Assembly (NCBI GenBank): GCA_000818945.1
Contig: KN805415.1
Span: forward strand, 186,275 to 250,274
From: Schizochytrium sp. CCTCC M209059
Taxonomy: Eukaryota > Sar > Bigyra > Thraustochytrida > Thraustochytriidae
Length of the DNA: 64,000 nt
Reading direction: 5' to 3'
The position numbers were made by a program, and so were the translations under genes. The notes below the pieces were generated by a model. The model was not told the DNA's origin. It searched no databases and worked only from the letters and a program-made list of their open reading frames with translations. How positions within the stretch are numbered: position 1 is the stretch's first letter; every line of letters begins with the position of its first letter. Shown here one piece after another: positions 57,501 to 64,000 of the stretch.

Positions 57501-59909
57501 AGCTACCTTCGAAGTGGGTGGAATTGGCTTGACTTTGTGGTGCTCATTGTCAGCTATGCGGGTTTGGCCGGCAGTGGGGGCAGTGCAAGCCGTGTTCTAC
57601 GCACGGGCCGCATTCTGCGGCCTCTGCGTATGATCAACCGTAACGAGGGCCTGAAAATTATTGTCGACGCTCTGCTTCGCGCAGCGCAGCCCGTCTCCTA
57701 CACAGTCTTACTTCTCCTCGTTTTTTTCTTCACTTTTGGGCTCATCGGCATGGAAGCCTTTATGGGCCTCTTTTGGAGGTGCAACGACGTGAGCGTGGCG
57801 GACCGCGCAGCTTGCACGGGTCACTTTGTCGACGCGGATTCGGGGATCCTGCTGCCTCGCGTCTGGGCGCAGCCTCCCTTTAGTTTTGACTCGATTGGAG
57901 ACGCCTTTGCGACGTTGATCGAAACGGTCTCGCTCAAGGGTTGGCCCGAAAAGCTTTATGTAGCAATGGACACGACCGCAGTCGATGCACAGCCGCAACG
58001 CGATGCGGCTCCCACGCATTCGGTGTTTTTCGTCGTCTTCATTTACTTTGGCAGTTTCTTTATGATGAAGCTCTTTGTGGGTGTGATTGTAGGTTCCTTT
58101 CGCAAATACTCGGGAAACATGCTGCTCACGGCGGACCAACTCGAATGGGTCGAGATGAAGCGCGTCATGGCGCACATTGCCCCGCGTCTCCAAGAGCCAA
58201 AGGGAAAGCTTTGCAACTGGTGCTATCAAGCTTTTATTTCCGGTCGCCTCAATATTGCATGCACTTTTGTCTTCCTGGCGCATTTGTTTTTCGTGATTGT
58301 CATCGAGACGATGACGGCGGAAGACGCAGAGAAGTTCGCGCTTGAGGTGCTCGGCCACACAACATTTGTGGTCCTGGCCATTGCGGTGCATTGCGCGCAG
58401 ATTCTCGGAGCCGGCGTTTCGAATGTTGTCTTCAAGTGCGCATACAATTGGCGCACGGGAAAACTTTATCGCCGTATACATCTTTCCAATACTTTCTCGA
58501 TGGTGGCCTGCATGCTGAGTCTCGTGGCGCTTGTGCCGGACTCAGGGATTCCTATTCGGCTTCTCGTGGCGTTGCGCGGTCTTGATTTTAGCCGCCTCGA
58601 CCAAATAGCTGGCATGGTCTCAGCCACATTGCGGCATGTCCTTCAGGTTCTTTCGGAGTGCTTGTTGCTCATGCTGAATGTCACGCTGGTCTTCTTTATG
58701 GTCCTCTTCATCTATGCGGTTCTGGGCATGCAAATGTTTGCCACTGCGAAAGATGGTGCTGCGCTTGGGGTTACAGCCAGCTTTGTCACGTTTCAAGAAG
58801 CGCTATTGACAGTCTTTCAAGTTGCCGCCGGCGACAATTGGATAAGAATTATGCGTGAGTGCGGCGTGGAGGCACCAGCCTGCGTGGAGGGCGTGGATTG
58901 CGGATCTTTCGTGGGCTCGCGCGTCTTCTTTTACTCGTTCTTTTTCATCTGTTTTGGCGTCTTTTTAAATCTGTACACGGCCACTATTGTCGACGCTTAC
59001 GAGTCGAAGTTGAAAGCGCAGACAACGCGCTGGGCCTTTTCAGAGAGCCAGCTCGTTCGCTTTCAAGATGTCTGGGCGGGCCTTGATCCCAGTGCAACAG
59101 GTCGCATATCTACGCGTCTTTTCTGCAAGCTTTTCTACGACTTGGGAATCCCGTTTGTGTTTGGGGATGAGAAAGAATTCACCGAACGTCAGAAAAAGGT
59201 GCAGTACAATCAGGCACGCTTCGAGATCTTTGACAATATATCGACACGCTATCCTTGTGCACTTCCGAACGGGGAAGTGGCCAAGGCAGGGGAGCCGTCG
59301 GTGAGTTTCTTCGAGGTGCTGCAGGTGGTCGTCATGGTCAATGTTGACGAGTCCAGCATGTCCACGGAGGAGCGCGTGCATCGCGTTCGAAAGCGCCAAT
59401 TTATTGCATGCGCCTTGGCTGCCTTAACGATTCAGTCCTGGTTTCGAGGGATTATGCAGCGACGCATTCTACGTTCCATGTTACACGCGGCCTCGTCCCA
59501 AGCGAAAACTGGCGAGCGACCATTGCTTCCGGCGGCAGACAGTCAAGTTGCTATTCGCCGTTCCTATGCGCATCTTTACAAGCGGGAACTTGACGCAAAC
59601 CACCCTCTTCTCTCAGTAATGGGCGTCCGGAAGTCTCGAGATGAGATCGATGTGCAACGACTGCGCACTTTCATGGCCACAAACACATCCGATTTTTCCG
59701 AATTTGCAAGTTTCAGGGGCAAAGGGCCAATGCCCCTGGAAGCTTTGATTGAGGAGGATACTACCGCCCAGCAGATTGCGCAGCTTCCGCGTCGGCGATC
59801 GCTTCAGGTGGATTCTTTGTTAGCAGCGACGCAGTCCGCGCGGGACTTGCATCTTGCTGCAAGCGAAGCGAAAGTTGCCTTCGCCAAGACGAAAGCGGGT
59901 ACATTTTGA
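54543..59909 (+). CDS. Four-domain voltage-gated-like cation channel (NALCN/Cav superfamily)
   Basis: A 1788-residue plasma-membrane-type channel with four six-helix domains, from the ATG at 54543. S4 sensors: DI about 329-352 (LRALRVLRTFKML), DII about 665-686 (LRILRLLRVVRLLRR), DIII about 1017-1041 (VLRTGRILRPLRM). DIV, about 1337-1359 (IRLLVALRGLDFSRL), has lost most regular arginines. Pore loops: DI about 438-462 (LNTLYAVSVRAGL), DII about 753-776 (FQMMTGGAQW), DIII about 1123-1139 (ETVSLKGWPE), DIV about 1422-1440 (FQVAAGDNW). The lysine in DIII (SLKGW) is as in NALCN, not EEEE calcium channels. After DIV S6 comes the EF-hand-like segment found in Cav/Nav (VWAGLDPSATGRI, about 1506-1538), then an IQ motif (IQSWFRGIMQRR, about 1629-1642) for calmodulin. 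It conducts monovalent or divalent cations; selectivity is not predictable from this filter. Confidence 0.9.
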   Translation: MAEDRSSLRNFAALLTSSRGAQVLLHGQSHGPPVRAKLRLEIAAAETAPQWGANVAEMTSTSRMQIIPVSHWRGMRNALARWRIRSSSSRIKTEKDAKPQRDNAKDFAIADIQSVILGRETANFERTQRYMRSTSGEHALDLEDLGYRCFSIIVQPEEGEERSIDIEVPAAQGGRARRDRLAYGVAALVGKSMTFDAPKSLSAATHQPGVAERLHTLMFGRPVTIFLACCIFVSVTVMACLTPLLEVDSSLGARYAAEIQLASAINTAMSWVFTIEVVAKILAFESLVFYLSDPWNALDFFVVAAGWLSDLATAPGASATNDSALNFTALRALRALRVLRTFKMLEGIREIVDTFIKTLKAVVQCMLLYFYFVGLSAIVASGLWQSTLKYHCALFDKSGTGSWTPLQPRQYCSPGNDAGLACPGLSTCVELDASPGRGFLSFLASLNTLYAVSVRAGLGEYLRGLLVAADSSASSVAVVIFFVVFNLFVNGMVFSIFIAIIRNTFTSTQRKAKERKYRMSLKIQRESAMVAPARMTFTARATRRVTDVRSMVSDIVKPVPPRPPLVEAAAHIADSSIFRGCISTLILLNCLSFALEYHGQPESEKRWMSTAELCFTALFLLEMGVKVLALGGFRAYLGNVWNAFDFVVVMSSVVGIFASSFVNLSLLRILRLLRVVRLLRRNADIVRILMALIHSFPQLANLILFCGLVFSVFGIMGMQLYGAKLGLPTQAELNAAGGNFTEAYSPPRANFDTFPAALLTLFQMMTGGAQWPIYYSILESSMGSTAPIFFLTFGVFSTFIILNFLVVIIMSNFGLSPDALQKLREERERIVLRTLAQKEKIIKDKRALTLRDNRDSSSLGHGDQSSHDRASVQAQYLVEEGRKSSLLSRFARIIPPQRREYSLLVLPPHATMRTAMARLSEHAWFKGFILFVVMLSSVSLTLESPAHPPAGLLKVVLDVSEIIFLAVFTLEFGVKVIACGFVLPSESYLRSGWNWLDFVVLIVSYAGLAGSGGSASRVLRTGRILRPLRMINRNEGLKIIVDALLRAAQPVSYTVLLLLVFFFTFGLIGMEAFMGLFWRCNDVSVADRAACTGHFVDADSGILLPRVWAQPPFSFDSIGDAFATLIETVSLKGWPEKLYVAMDTTAVDAQPQRDAAPTHSVFFVVFIYFGSFFMMKLFVGVIVGSFRKYSGNMLLTADQLEWVEMKRVMAHIAPRLQEPKGKLCNWCYQAFISGRLNIACTFVFLAHLFFVIVIETMTAEDAEKFALEVLGHTTFVVLAIAVHCAQILGAGVSNVVFKCAYNWRTGKLYRRIHLSNTFSMVACMLSLVALVPDSGIPIRLLVALRGLDFSRLDQIAGMVSATLRHVLQVLSECLLLMLNVTLVFFMVLFIYAVLGMQMFATAKDGAALGVTASFVTFQEALLTVFQVAAGDNWIRIMRECGVEAPACVEGVDCGSFVGSRVFFYSFFFICFGVFLNLYTATIVDAYESKLKAQTTRWAFSESQLVRFQDVWAGLDPSATGRISTRLFCKLFYDLGIPFVFGDEKEFTERQKKVQYNQARFEIFDNISTRYPCALPNGEVAKAGEPSVSFFEVLQVVVMVNVDESSMSTEERVHRVRKRQFIACALAALTIQSWFRGIMQRRILRSMLHAASSQAKTGERPLLPAADSQVAIRRSYAHLYKRELDANHPLLSVMGVRKSRDEIDVQRLRTFMATNTSDFSEFASFRGKGPMPLEALIEEDTTAQQIAQLPRRRSLQVDSLLAATQSARDLHLAASEAKVAFAKTKAGTF

Positions 59910-60880
59910 GTTTTTTCTTTTCTCTTTGAGTGTATGTGTGTGTGTAAATCAGAGCGAGTTCTGCTTTCTGTTCGGTATAAGAAGGTTTTCGGCCCAATAT
60001 GTTGTTGAGATGATTGTCAATCATATGATATTGCGGTAAAAGGTGAGAAAAAAGCCAAATGCAAGAAGAGCTTGCTTTTCCCGAGGACAAGGCAGGGCAA
60101 AACAAGACAAGACTAGACAAGCGCCTACAGATAAGACGCTCATGCCCCAAGTATTGAATGAAATTATCATTTCTTTTTCTTGCTTGCCCTGCTCTGAAGA
60201 AGTTTCGAGGTTAGCCCCCCGCACATTGTTCTAATCCTAACAGTCAGAGCATCGCCTCGCGCGTCCCTTTCTTCTTATTAGAAAAAAAGGTATAGGCCTA
60301 CTGTTAAGCTTTTGCAGCTTGAAATTCAAGGACGAGATTAACAACACCTAGTCTGAGCATGGGTGACAGTGACGGAATGTTTGATGATGCTCTCCGTGTC
60401 GCGCAGTGCGCAAGACCGCTTCACCCCCCATACAGCTGGAGGTCCACGCCTCCTCTCCTGAACAACAAGCTTACCACCCTGATCAAAAGGACCCACCAGC
60501 CTAGCCTTGCAGGTCGGCCCACATGCAAAGGCGTGATTGCCTGCCTCCTCTGCGTCCTCCTCTGCGTCCTCCCAGGCGTCAATAACGCCTTGCAAGATGC
60601 CCAGCAGGGGAAAAAACGAGGGAAAGAAGATCCTTTCGACTCGGAGCCTGCCCGTTCATTCATTGTCTGTCTTGTCAATCAGTCGATCAACCAGGAGGAG
60701 CAGCAGCGGCATCGCAGGCGACGAGCAAGCAATCACTCCATCACCGCTCGGCGCGGCGCGGCGCGGCGCGGCGCGGCGTGGCGTGGCGCGGCGTGGCNNN
60801 NNNNNNNNNNNNNNNNNNNNNNNNNNNNNNNNNNNNNNNNNNNNNNNNNNNNNNNNNNNNNNNNNNNNNNNNNNNNNNNN
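59910..60880. other. Region upstream of TAF5, with an 83-bp assembly gap
   Basis: From 59910 to 60797 no gene is supported: TATAGGCCTA occurs at 60291-60300, GCGTCCTCCTCT repeats near 60540-60575 and GGCGC repeats just before the gap (60750-60797). Bases 60798-60880 are N. The frame of TAF5 is open back to an ATG at 60359, but that stretch does not look like protein; the real start is probably in or near the gap. Confidence 0.6.
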
Positions 60881-63289
60881 ACGACCGCGACGGCGAGCAA
60901 GGCGCAGTCGCAGCGCTTCGAGTCGTACGAGCAGAGCTATAGCGCGCTGCGCGAGTGGGTCCTACGGTCGCTGGACAAGTTTCGCGATGAGCTTTGGCCC
61001 GTACTATGGGTGGTCTTTGCGCACTCCGCTCTCAGTCTGGCCCAGGGTGGAGATGGCAAGGGCAGTGCTCGCTTTGTCGATCTCTTTCGGCGCGACCACG
61101 AGATCAACCACTTGGACGAGATTGTGGAGCTGAGCGCACTCTCGACCCCGGCCCAGGTGCAGGGCAGCCCGCTAGGGCGACGACTGCAACGCAACCGTTT
61201 CGAGATTTGCATGTCGCAGTACGCCTGCGAGCTACTTCTCGGCTTTGTGATCGAGCACAATCTGCTGCTCGTGCTGTCGATCATCAATGAGCGCACAGAC
61301 ATAAAGATGGTCGACTCCAAAGAGCACGTGTCGTGTCTTGGGCAAACGGTGACGGGCGTGGCAGAGATGGACGCCACTGCTAATATGACGCTGGTGTCGA
61401 ACAAAAACAATCTCAAAGGCATCAAGGTGTTTTGGGGCGTACCCAAGTCGTTCCAAGCGCTCATGCCGGGCGCCACGGGCGCATTGGCAGCATCGGCGCA
61501 GTTTCCTGCGACGCCAGCAGACTACTTGCCAAATGGAGAACCGGCAAGCAAAGACCCAGAAGAGAAGGCCAAGGAAAAGTCAGAGACGCAAAAGCTCGAG
61601 GAAGATCCACATGCACCACAATACCGCGCAGCGCGTCTCACCAAGCTGGATCGACACAATTTAGCGGTCCGGCGTGAGGAGGAGGAGCGTAAAAAGGCTG
61701 CGAGCGCCAACTCGAGCGCCAGCAAGGGAAAGGGTCTGGTGCGGCAAGTTGATGCAACCAACCATACCCCAGGACCAGACGCTGAAGTGACGGGTGACAA
61801 GTTCGTGGAGCATATCGAGCAAAAGCTGCTGCGTGAGGTGTTGCTAAGCCTCGCGTCCTGTCCCGAGGATATTGCAGAAAAGACGTTGGCGCAAAAGGCT
61901 TTGGAGCGCGCGGAAGCGCTGGTTCTAGCCGTGGGCATGCCGGACGATCTCAGCAAGCCCGACGCGCAGCAGAAAACCGGCATGGTCCCAACGTCGGTGG
62001 CGGTGAGCCAGGGATGGCCATCGGTGGCGCTGCAAACTTTTTTCAACGCGCACGACGCCTTGATTTGCGCCGAGGCTCTTCACGAGTTCAAGCTCTTTGC
62101 GGCCGGTTTCGATGACAGTGTGGTTCGCGTGTGGTCGTACCCATCCTCAGAAGACGAGGAAAGCAGACGCCGCGGTGGCGGCGGCGGCGATGACGAGGAG
62201 GACGAGCCAGTGAGCGAAGATCTCTACGGGCACGCCGGACCGGTGTACGCGTGCAGCTTTAGCCCGGACGGCACCACGCTATTGACGGCGTCAGCAGACG
62301 GTACGGTGCGTTTGTGGATGCGATTTCCGGACCTTGTGGATGAATTCGGTGACGTCTTTGGCGATGAAGGCGGAGCGAATCCGGACGTGTCGGCGTCGCC
62401 CGCCGGATCGCGCAAGCGTGGCAGAGCGGGGATCTCGAAGCGGCGAACGCAGGGCGCGTGGCGCAACGTGTTCTCGTACAAGCACCACCCCGACGCACCC
62501 GTATGGGACGTGCGCTTTTCTCCTGCCGGCTATTACTTTGTGAGCGGATCTCATGACAACGTGGCGCGACTTTGGAGCGTTGAGTCGCGCAAGCCCTTGC
62601 GTCTTTTTGTGGGCCATCTTGCTGACGTCGATTGCGTGCAGTGGCACCCGAATTGCCTCTATGTGGCGACGGGTTCGACAGATAAGACAGTGCGGACGTG
62701 GAACGTGGCGACGGGCGACTGCACGCGGGTGTTTTGCGGCCACACCGCCGGTGTCAACACTCTTGCGTTTGCTGCAAGCGGGCGATACCTGGTGTCGGGT
62801 GGTCAGGATCAGCGCGTTATCGTGTGGGATTTCGCAGCCTCGGAGCGCGTCATGGTCCTCGATGGACACACTGCTCCCGTGTGGTCGGTGGCGATTTCTC
62901 CAGACATGGCGTTTATTGCGAGTGGGTCCGCGGACGGAGCGGTGCGCACGTGGGATACGCACCACATTTGGGGCCGCGCTTCTATGCCGTACTTTAAGGC
63001 CGTTAACGGTCTGGACAAGCACAGCAAGTCATTTAATCCGCGCGACGCAGCAAGTGAGGCGAAACGCAAGGCAGGGGCTGGCAGCGGTACCGCGGGAGGT
63101 TCGGCTGGGAATAGCAACGCTTCGGCGGGCCAGGCAACGTCCAGCGAGCTTCACCCGCCCAAATATGCGCGCGAGCCGCCGAGCTGCCGCTCGTTTCCGA
63201 CAAAGTATACGCCGGTACACTACGTAGCCTTTGTAAACGAGCGGCTTTGCCTTGCCGCAGGTTCGTTTTCTCTTCCCGTGCTGGAGTAA
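60881..63289 (+). CDS. TAF5: TFIID/SAGA subunit TAF5, 5' end in gap
   Basis: General transcription factor subunit, a scaffold of TFIID. The 803 codons visible after the gap begin with the NTD2 helical domain. Residues numbered from 60881: about 30-150 include LDKFRDELWPVLWVVFAHSAL, FVDLFRRDHEINH, RFEICMSQYACELLLGF and IINERTDIKMVD, matching TAF5's pattern LDxYKxEL...F.H, F...DHE.QH, NKFxIRMSRYS. A charged linker (about 200-300) follows. WD40 repeats cover about 390-710: LYGHAGPVYACSFSPDGTTL, GHLADVDCVQWHPNCLYVAT, GHTAGVNTLAFAASGRYLVS and GHTAPVWSVAISPDMAFIAS. A Gly/Arg insert lies between the second and third blades (about 490-520). The call is firm. The first exon or N-terminus (including any LisH) is not visible. 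Confidence 0.93.
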   Translation, partial: TTATASKAQSQRFESYEQSYSALREWVLRSLDKFRDELWPVLWVVFAHSALSLAQGGDGKGSARFVDLFRRDHEINHLDEIVELSALSTPAQVQGSPLGRRLQRNRFEICMSQYACELLLGFVIEHNLLLVLSIINERTDIKMVDSKEHVSCLGQTVTGVAEMDATANMTLVSNKNNLKGIKVFWGVPKSFQALMPGATGALAASAQFPATPADYLPNGEPASKDPEEKAKEKSETQKLEEDPHAPQYRAARLTKLDRHNLAVRREEEERKKAASANSSASKGKGLVRQVDATNHTPGPDAEVTGDKFVEHIEQKLLREVLLSLASCPEDIAEKTLAQKALERAEALVLAVGMPDDLSKPDAQQKTGMVPTSVAVSQGWPSVALQTFFNAHDALICAEALHEFKLFAAGFDDSVVRVWSYPSSEDEESRRRGGGGGDDEEDEPVSEDLYGHAGPVYACSFSPDGTTLLTASADGTVRLWMRFPDLVDEFGDVFGDEGGANPDVSASPAGSRKRGRAGISKRRTQGAWRNVFSYKHHPDAPVWDVRFSPAGYYFVSGSHDNVARLWSVESRKPLRLFVGHLADVDCVQWHPNCLYVATGSTDKTVRTWNVATGDCTRVFCGHTAGVNTLAFAASGRYLVSGGQDQRVIVWDFAASERVMVLDGHTAPVWSVAISPDMAFIASGSADGAVRTWDTHHIWGRASMPYFKAVNGLDKHSKSFNPRDAASEAKRKAGAGSGTAGGSAGNSNASAGQATSSELHPPKYAREPPSCRSFPTKYTPVHYVAFVNERLCLAAGSFSLPVLE

Positions 63290-63615
63290 AAGAAAGAAGA
63301 GAAAAAGGACTTTTCGCTCGTTTCGTTTCTTCGATCCATACCTCTGTCCTCGTGAACGTGACGTATTGCTTGGGCTAGGGCGCAAATTAAGAAGGCAGCG
63401 AGCGACCAGGAGCACATGATTGACGTGAATCAGATTTTTGACAATTCTTTACTGTTGTTGTTGTTGTTGTTTTGTTCAATTGTTGCGTGAAGGGTAAAGA
63501 TTACAAGTCGAGGCGGAGCACCTAGGTCTATACATGAGATGACGATAAGAATGCGCAAGATCTTCATTCACATATCAGACAAGATCAAAGAAGTAGATTT
63601 CAGACGAATGAACGA
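63290..63615. other. 3' intergenic region between TAF5 and the Trf4-like gene
   Basis: 326 bp between convergent stop codons, with a (TTG)n run at 63455-63472. No gene is recognised. Confidence 0.55.
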
Positions 63616-64000
63616 TCAAACTAGCGTTGACAGGCGGTCCGCGAGCTGATTAGTAGGAATGATGATCCCATCGAGCACAGTGTCCGTGCGTCCATCCGCA
63701 AAGTCGCTGAGCTTTTTGGTGAGCATGCGATGCGCATGCGCAAACGCCTTGCGGACCTTGTACATGTTGTAAGATGAAGACCCGAGATCCTGCGAAGGGT
63801 CTTCGGGGTTCTCGAGGGAAAGAATGCCTGGACGAGGCTGGCGCGCCGCCATGGATGCCTTGGACTTGTATGATCCACCGTTGCGCAAACTAATCGCAAC
63901 TTTGCCGTAATTGAATCGTCTGCCGTAAAGGTCGAGAAATTCAAGAAGCAGGGCGCCGAGATCCTCGAGATCCTCGACACGGTCACTCTGCTGATCCTTT
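63616..64000 (-). CDS. Trf4/PAPD5-type non-canonical poly(A) polymerase, C-terminal part
   Basis: Nucleotidyltransferase of the Trf4/5 (PAPD5/PAPD7) group, which adds short oligo(A) tails to nuclear RNAs for exosome decay in the TRAMP complex. The window holds the last 127 codons, ending at TGA (63616-63618). LGALLLEFLDLYGRRFNY matches the PAP-associated domain (LGVLLVDFFEFYGRNFNY type). Then come the diagnostic ISLRNGGSY, a variable loop and LENPEDPSQDLGSSSYNMYK (family: IEDPxxPxNDVGRSSY), followed by a helix VRKAFAHAHRML. The catalytic domain lies beyond the window. The assignment is based on these two conserved blocks in correct order. Confidence 0.9.
   Translation of the reverse strand, partial: KDQQSDRVEDLEDLGALLLEFLDLYGRRFNYGKVAISLRNGGSYKSKASMAARQPRPGILSLENPEDPSQDLGSSSYNMYKVRKAFAHAHRMLTKKLSDFADGRTDTVLDGIIIPTNQLADRLSTLV

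Noticed and set aside
60359..60797. ATG-started N-terminal extension of TAF5
   Set aside because: The text before the gap is Cys/Leu/Arg low complexity from GC repeats and does not resemble TAF5. The frame across N bases is not meaningful because the gap length may be estimated.
1..64000. Search for CRISPR arrays, tRNA, rRNA and transposase genes
   Set aside because: The tandem repeats here are microsatellites or minisatellites without spacers. No tRNA T-loop/acceptor pattern was convincing outside coding regions, and no rRNA or transposase-like sequence was seen. A tRNAscan or Rfam run would settle small RNAs.

Overview
This is eukaryotic nuclear DNA, almost certainly from a thraustochytrid (Labyrinthulomycetes; Schizochytrium/Aurantiochytrium/Hondaea-like). 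The strongest marker is a 1502-codon intronless gene at 9504-14012 for subunit C (DH-DH-ER) of the PKS-type polyunsaturated fatty acid synthase that makes DHA/DPA in these protists. Other fits are GC-rich, mostly intronless genes, long GC-rich intergenic stretches full of microsatellites, and mitochondrial, chromatin and general transcription genes typical of stramenopiles. There are two assembly gaps (14303-14786 and 60798-60880). I saw no tRNA, rRNA, CRISPR or transposase gene.

Layout. 1-987 (-): 5' two exons of a class I histone deacetylase, cut by the window edge. 1698-5147 (+): TTC27-like TPR protein. 5295-9480: a head-to-tail duplicated locus in which the first copy is a collapsed pseudogene and the second is a live coiled-coil gene (7810-9186). 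9504-14012 (-): PUFA synthase subunit C, followed by more than 4 kb of gene-poor DNA with a gap and a 15-bp-period minisatellite. 18289-19446 (-): probable mitochondrial protein. 20025-20420 (-): cytochrome c oxidase Vb/COX5B-like protein without cysteines. 21503-24487 (-): RING-finger coiled-coil protein. 25306-25701 (-): polyQ protein with a UIM-like tail. 28524-28901 (+): LEA-like protein with a duplicated 3' flank. 30232-32733 (+): multipass membrane protein, followed by a decayed partial copy (33600-34587) and another membrane protein (34714-36120, -). 37190-43648 (-): giant protein joining a four-repeat extracytosolic region to a PqiA-like membrane core. 45094-46671 (+): bacterial-type family I.5 lipase with a C-terminal membrane anchor. 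47089-49557 (-): polyQ protein with SGF11-type, PHD and ZZ zinc fingers. 51015-51647 (+): small signal-peptide/one-TM protein. 52180-53982 (-): MFS transporter. 54543-59909 (+): four-domain cation channel of the NALCN/Cav type. 60881-63289 (+): TAF5. 63616-64000 (-): C-terminal part of a Trf4/PAPD5-type poly(A) polymerase.

There are no operons; neighbours are functionally mixed. A loose lipid theme (PUFA synthase, secreted or membrane lipase, PqiA-like putative lipid transporter) runs through the window, but shared function is not shown by position. The most novel object is the PqiA-like giant at 37190-43648. The locus also shows active local duplication and decay: three independent tandem duplications and many expanded simple repeats.

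Several long open frames in the window begin at GTG or TTG; for those genes I placed the start at the first in-frame ATG.
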